From NCBI GenBank assembly GCA_046262495.1, contig JBHEMR010000109.1, positions 1 through 25,655 of the forward strand: a stretch of DNA of 25,655 nucleotides. The letters are read 5' to 3'. The notes under the pieces are model-generated. The model saw only the letters and a program-made list of their open reading frames with translations, made no database searches and was not told the origin of the DNA. A program made the position numbers and the translations under genes. The stretch is from GCA-003244245 sp046262495 (GTDB taxonomy: Bacteria > Actinomycetota > Actinomycetes > Mycobacteriales > Pseudonocardiaceae). Shown one piece after another: positions 22,095 through 25,655 of the stretch; position 1 is the first letter of the stretch, and every line of letters begins with the position of its first letter.

Positions 22095-23068
22095 CGGCCA
22101 TCCTGACACGTATTCAACAGGCTCAGCGGGGTAACCGGCACCCGAATAACCCCGCTGAGCCCGCTGCATACAGCACGTCTGCGGATCATCTCGCGGCGCT
22201 GGAGTCTGAGGCGGTGCACATCATCCGGGAAGTGGTCGCCGAGTTTGATCGGCCGGTGTTGTTGTTTTCTGGGGGCAAGGACTCCGCGGTGCTGCTGCAC
22301 CTGGCGCTGCGGGCGTTGCACCCCGCGCCGCTGCCGTTCCCGCTGCTGCACGTCGACACCGGGCACAACTTTCCCGAGGTGATCGCCTTCCGGGACCGTC
22401 TGGTCGCAGATCTGGGGTTGCGGCTGCACGTGGCGGCGGTGCAGGACTGGATCGACGACGGGCGGCTGACCGAGCGCCCCGACGGCACCCGCAATCCACT
22501 GCAGACCGTCCCGCTGCTGGACACTATCAACGAGCACCGCTTCGACGCCGTCTTCGGCGGCGCGCGCCGCGACGAGGACCGGGCGCGGGCCAAGGAACGC
22601 ATCGTCAGCCTGCGCGACGCCTTCGGTGGCTGGGATCCGCGTCGACAACGTCCCGAGCTGTGGAGTCTTTACAACGGCCGGCACACCGCCGGCGAGCACG
22701 TCCGGGTCTTCCCGCTGTCCAATTGGACGGAATTGGACATCTGGCATTACATCGCGCGGCGCGACGTGTCGATCCCGGACATCTACTACGCCCACCAGCG
22801 GAAGGTGTTCGCCCGCGACGGGATGTGGCTGACCGCCGGTGAGTGGGGCGGTCCGCGCAATAGCGAGCGGATCGTCACGAAGTCGGTGCGCTATCGCACC
22901 GTGGGCGACGCCTCCTGCACCGGCGCGGTGGAGTCCGACGCGGCGACCATCGACGAGGTCCTCACCGAGGTGGCCACCAGCCGGATCACCGAGCGCGGCG
23001 CCACCCGGGCCGACGACCGGCTGTCAGAGGCCGCCATGGAAGACCGCAAACGCGACGGCTACTTCTGA
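22091..23068 (+). CDS. cysD: Sulfate adenylyltransferase small subunit
   Basis: With CysN forms APS from ATP and sulfate. The 325-residue protein has the PP-loop SGGKDS at 60-65, the LESEAVHIIREV helix before it, HVDTGHNFPEV, GGARRDEDRARAKERI, and the usual C-terminal Arg-Asp-Gly-Tyr-Phe. GTG 22091 is the only usable start: no ATG, GTG or TTG occurs in frame before the conserved domain. The first ~28 residues are a non-conserved Pro/Asn-rich extension whose codons 10-24 form a perfect 13-bp inverted repeat. Overlaps cysC by 4 bp and cysN by 1 bp. Confidence 0.96.
   Translation: MTAILTRIQQAQRGNRHPNNPAEPAAYSTSADHLAALESEAVHIIREVVAEFDRPVLLFSGGKDSAVLLHLALRALHPAPLPFPLLHVDTGHNFPEVIAFRDRLVADLGLRLHVAAVQDWIDDGRLTERPDGTRNPLQTVPLLDTINEHRFDAVFGGARRDEDRARAKERIVSLRDAFGGWDPRRQRPELWSLYNGRHTAGEHVRVFPLSNWTELDIWHYIARRDVSIPDIYYAHQRKVFARDGMWLTAGEWGGPRNSERIVTKSVRYRTVGDASCTGAVESDAATIDEVLTEVATSRITERGATRADDRLSEAAMEDRKRDGYF
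22120..22161 (+). repeat. 13-bp perfect inverted repeat inside the 5' end of cysD
   Basis: GGCTCAGCGGGGT (22120-22132) is the exact reverse complement of ACCCCGCTGAGCC (22149-22161), with a 16-nt spacer. In RNA this is a very stable stem-loop starting 29 nt after the cysD start codon, within coding sequence. It could tune the ratio of downstream genes, act as a processing or stall site, or be an inserted palindromic element tolerated in the variable N-terminus. Confidence 0.8.
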
Positions 23069-24345
23069 TGCCACCACCGATGAGCCTGCTGCGGCTGACC
23101 ACCGCCGGCTCCGTCGACGACGGCAAGTCCACCCTGGTCGGGCGGTTGCTGCAGGATACCCAGTCAATCCTGGTCGACCAGCTGGCTGCGGTGGACCGGG
23201 CTACCCGGGCTCGTGGTGGCGTGGAGCTTGATCTTGCTTTGCTCACCGATGGGCTGCGGGCCGAGCGCGAACAGGGCATCACCATCGACGTCGCCTACCG
23301 CTACTTCGCCACGCCGACGCGCAAGTTCGTGCTGGCCGACTGCCCCGGGCATGTGCAGTACACCCGGAACACCGTCACGGGGGCCTCGACCGCCGAGCTC
23401 GCCGTGGTCCTAGTCGACGCGCGCAACGGCCTGGTCGAGCAGACCCGCCGTCACCTCGCCGTCATGGCGTTCCTGCGGGTGCCGCACGTGGTGCTGGCGG
23501 TGAACAAGATGGACCTGGTGGACTTCGACGAGCCGACTTTTCGCCGTATCGAGTCGCAGTTCGCGGTGGTGGCTCGTTCGCTGGAGGTGCCGTACGTGGT
23601 GTCGGTGCCCATGTCTGCGCTGCACGGTGACAACGTCGCGGTGCGCAGCGCACACACCCCGTGGTATCGGGGCCCGACGCTGCTGGAACACCTGGAGACA
23701 GTGCCCACCGGGCGCGAGGCGGTGGCCGAGCCGATGCGCTTTCCGGTGCAGCTGGTGCTGCGCCCCCGCACCGCCGAGCATCCCGACTACCGGGGCCTCG
23801 CCGGCCAAGTCGCCTCGGGGGTACTCGAGGTCGGCGATGACGTCATCGCGCTGCCCTCAGGGGGATCTTCCACCGTCACCGGCATCGACACCCCCGACGG
23901 TCCGGTTCTGCGGGCCACCGCCGGGCAGTCCGTCACCGTGCTGCTGGCCGACGAAATCGACGTCGGGCGGGGCGAGGTGTTGGCCCGTCTGGAGCAGCAA
24001 CCGCGGGTGGTCACCGAGCTTGCTGCGGACCTGTGCTGGTTGGCCGACCGGCCGTTGCGGCCCGGGGCGCGGGTATTGATCAAACACGGCACTCGCACCG
24101 TCCGGGCGATCGTCACCGAACTGACCGGGCGGCTAGATCTGCACACCCTGCGCCACACCGAGCCACCGGCCGTACTGGCCCTCAACGAAATCGGCGGAGC
24201 GCGGATCCGGCTGGCCGAGCCGCTGGCGGTGGACTCCTACGCCACCGACCGGCACACCGGTGGCTTCCTGGTCATCGATGCCGCTGACGGCAACACGCTG
24301 GCTGCCGGCCTGGTCGGAATTGACGTTGGGCGAGACGCCGCGTGA
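23068..24345 (+). CDS. cysN: Sulfate adenylyltransferase GTPase subunit
   Basis: EF-Tu-like GTPase that couples GTP hydrolysis to APS formation by CysD. The 425-residue protein has G1 GSVDDGKST (14-22), the ERE-QGIT switch (about 66-73), G3 DCPGH (91-95) and G4 NKMD (146-149), then two beta-barrel domains. It lacks the C-terminal APS-kinase fusion found in mycobacterial CysNC, consistent with a separate cysC here. ATG 23068 shares its A with the cysD stop (TGATG), and its stop overlaps the chelatase start (GTGA). Confidence 0.96.
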   Translation: MPPPMSLLRLTTAGSVDDGKSTLVGRLLQDTQSILVDQLAAVDRATRARGGVELDLALLTDGLRAEREQGITIDVAYRYFATPTRKFVLADCPGHVQYTRNTVTGASTAELAVVLVDARNGLVEQTRRHLAVMAFLRVPHVVLAVNKMDLVDFDEPTFRRIESQFAVVARSLEVPYVVSVPMSALHGDNVAVRSAHTPWYRGPTLLEHLETVPTGREAVAEPMRFPVQLVLRPRTAEHPDYRGLAGQVASGVLEVGDDVIALPSGGSSTVTGIDTPDGPVLRATAGQSVTVLLADEIDVGRGEVLARLEQQPRVVTELAADLCWLADRPLRPGARVLIKHGTRTVRAIVTELTGRLDLHTLRHTEPPAVLALNEIGGARIRLAEPLAVDSYATDRHTGGFLVIDAADGNTLAAGLVGIDVGRDAA

Positions 24346-25190
24346 GCCCGACTTTGGTGGCGGTGGCGCACGGCAGCCGCGACCCGCGGTCGGCCGCCAC
24401 GATCTCTTCCCTAGTGAAGGGGGTCCAGTGGCTACGGCCCGACCTCGACGTTCGACTCGCGTTCCTAGACTTCTGCGCACCAAGGCTGGAGACCGTGCTC
24501 GCCACGGTGTCCCGGGCGGTGGTGGTCCCGCTGCTGCTGGGCCGTGCCTTCCACGCTGACGTGGATCTACCCGGTGCGGTGGCGCGCGCCGTGGCCGCTC
24601 AGCCCGAGTTGGCCGTCACGGTTGCCGATGTGCTCGGTCCCGACCCGCGGCTGGAAGCCGCCGTGCTGCGCCGGCTAGCCGAGATCGGGGTGTTGCCTGG
24701 TGACGCGAGGTTCGGCGTCGTACTCGCTGCCGCAGGTTCCCAGGAGGCCGGCTCCAACGCAGCTGTCGCTGCCGTGGCGCAGCGGCTCACGCAGCACACC
24801 CGGTGGCAGGTGGTCCCCGCCTTCGCCTGCGCCGCCCAGCCGACCGTGCCCGATGCCATCGCAAGCATGCGAGCGTCCGGCGCTCAGCGCATCGCCGTCG
24901 CCTCCTGGTTCCTCGCTCCCGGGCTGCTCCCGGACAAAGTCATCCGGCTCTCCCTTTCCACCTATCGGCGAGTCCTTCTCGCCGCCCCACTGGGCGTGGG
25001 CTATGGGATTGCGCAACTCATCGCGGATCGCTATGACGTGGCCACCGGCCCCGGACCGCTCAGCCTGGCACCCGATGTATCCGCCTCTTGGTTGCACTGG
25101 ATGTCACCGCAGCGCACCGTAGCGCGATCAGTCGTCGGACGGCCTCGCGTCGAAACGGTGTTGGGTGCCCCTGCCGAAGGTCACCGCTAG
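24342..25190 (+). CDS. Sirohydrochlorin ferrochelatase-like protein (CbiX/SirB)
   Basis: Predicted to insert iron into sirohydrochlorin, giving siroheme for the sulfite reductase. The 282-residue protein has two CbiX-like halves. The first keeps the active-site pattern: VAHGSRDPRS with His10 and PLLLGRAFHADVDLP with His71. The second half (LAAAGSQEAGSN, VASWFLAPGLLPDKV) has lost the histidines and is probably structural. Location at the end of the cys operon, as with Rv2393 after cysH, supports iron over cobalt. GTG 24342 overlaps the cysN stop. A terminator-like hairpin begins at its stop codon. Confidence 0.9.
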   Translation: MSPTLVAVAHGSRDPRSAATISSLVKGVQWLRPDLDVRLAFLDFCAPRLETVLATVSRAVVVPLLLGRAFHADVDLPGAVARAVAAQPELAVTVADVLGPDPRLEAAVLRRLAEIGVLPGDARFGVVLAAAGSQEAGSNAAVAAVAQRLTQHTRWQVVPAFACAAQPTVPDAIASMRASGAQRIAVASWFLAPGLLPDKVIRLSLSTYRRVLLAAPLGVGYGIAQLIADRYDVATGPGPLSLAPDVSASWLHWMSPQRTVARSVVGRPRVETVLGAPAEGHR

Positions 25191-25223
25191 CGGCTCACCG
25201 GATTCGGCATCGGGTGATCCGCT
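25189..25223 (+). terminator. Hairpin ending the sulfur operon
   Basis: AGCGGCTCACC (25189-25199) pairs with GGTGATCCGCT (25213-25223), 10 of 11 positions, around a 13-nt loop. It begins within the TAG stop of the chelatase gene and lies before the next gene at 25246. There is no U-tract. Confidence 0.55.
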
Positions 25224-25245
25224 GTGGGCGTCTACCGTCAGGCGC

Positions 25246-25655
25246 ATGACCGCCGAGCTGGTGCACCTGGCCGTGCAGTCCGGGATTGCCACCATCACGC
25301 TGGACTCCCCCGCTAACCGCAACGCCCTATCCGCACCGTTGCGCGCCCAGCTATCGGCCGCGCTCGATCGCAGCGCCGGCGACGGCTCAGTGCGGGTGGT
25401 GGTGCTTGATCACACCGGGCCGGTGTTCTGCGCCGGGATGGATCTCACCGAGCCGCTCGACGCGGTGAGGGAACTCCCCGGCATCCTGGACCGAATCTGG
25501 ACGCACCCGAAACCAGTCGTCGCCAGGCTCGCCGGGCACGCCCGCGCCGGCGGGATCGGTCTGGTAGCGGCGGCCGATGTCGCCGTTGCCGCGCAGGGGG
25601 CCACGTTCGCGTTCACCGAAGTGCGCCTCGGTGTGGTGCCCGCGGTGATCTCGGT
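25246..25655 (+). CDS. Enoyl-CoA hydratase/isomerase family protein (truncated by window edge)
   Basis: The first 136 residues of a crotonase-fold protein, running off the right edge. Visible: a first strand VHLAVQSGIATITLD, SPANRNALSAPLRAQL, an oxyanion-hole segment VFCAGMDLTEPL, AGHARAGGIGLVAAADVAVA, and FAFTEVRLGVVPAVIS in which the Glu is at the first catalytic Glu position of hydratases. The ATG 25246 RBS is weak (GTCAGG), and the gene is separated from the cys operon by a hairpin, so it is probably a separate transcription unit. Substrate cannot be told from sequence. Confidence 0.88.
   Translation, partial: MTAELVHLAVQSGIATITLDSPANRNALSAPLRAQLSAALDRSAGDGSVRVVVLDHTGPVFCAGMDLTEPLDAVRELPGILDRIWTHPKPVVARLAGHARAGGIGLVAAADVAVAAQGATFAFTEVRLGVVPAVIS

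Noticed and set aside
1..25655. tRNA or rRNA genes, CRISPR arrays, insertion sequences, prophage or toxin-antitoxin modules
   Set aside because: None seen: no cloverleaf-like elements or regular spacer repeats, no transposase or integrase motifs, and the gene order is conserved actinobacterial backbone.

Overview
This is a chromosomal, gene-dense, GC-rich actinobacterial segment. Indicators are frequent GTG starts, short or overlapping gene junctions, and gene order: glyS / ArsR-FurB / uppS-recO-era-CBS-ybeY-phoH / rsmE-dnaJ-hrcA / hemW / sulfite reductase-cysH-sirohydrochlorin chelatase. From memory this matches the Rv2357c-Rv2393 backbone of Mycobacterium tuberculosis. The sulfur operon, with a small zinc ribbon and separate cysC, cysD and cysN, looks more like Streptomyces and the Pseudonocardiales. 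I infer a Pseudonocardiales-like actinomycete; the genus cannot be fixed from the sequence alone. I see no rRNA, tRNA, CRISPR array, insertion sequence or prophage.

Layout. (1) 1-416: a decayed stretch ending in a glyoxalase/VOC C-terminus. (2) 417-4584, minus strand: ABM-domain protein, glyS, XdhC-like single domain, DUF218 membrane protein, dgt. (3) 4718-5496, plus strand: a SmtB-type ArsR zinc sensor overlapping furB/zur. They converge through a shared hairpin on (4) 5531-13571, a long minus-strand run: phoH, ybeY, CorC-type CBS protein, degenerate deaminase-like protein, era, recO, uppS, YbjN-like protein, UPF0718 permease, TIGR03943 protein. (5) 13572-13977: a non-coding, hairpin-rich, partly AT-rich gap. 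(6) 13978-17005, minus strand: hrcA, dnaJ, rsmE. (7) 17165-17470, plus strand: a ~100-residue conserved actinobacterial protein with a ParB-like motif. (8) 17561-18766, minus strand: hemW. (9) 18839-25190, plus strand: an assimilatory sulfate reduction operon. (10) 25246 to the edge: a truncated enoyl-CoA hydratase.

The sulfur operon is the functional core. CysD/CysN make APS from sulfate, CysH reduces APS to sulfite, CysC can make PAPS, the siroheme/4Fe-4S sulfite reductase makes sulfide, and the CbiX-type chelatase supplies siroheme. All seven genes are chained by 1-4 nt stop/start overlaps. Upstream lies a short leader peptide (18839-18919) ending in an Arg-Arg-His-Val-Asp ... Leu-Cys-Arg motif, followed by a strong hairpin: a candidate cysteine-responsive attenuator. 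A perfect 13-bp inverted repeat sits inside the first codons of cysD.

The points most worth a second look are the leader/attenuator, the cysD hairpin, the structured 13.7-14.0 kb gap, the lone XdhC N-domain between glyS and the DUF218 gene, the ParB-like protein beside hrcA, and the zinc-sensor pair facing a His-rich permease operon.
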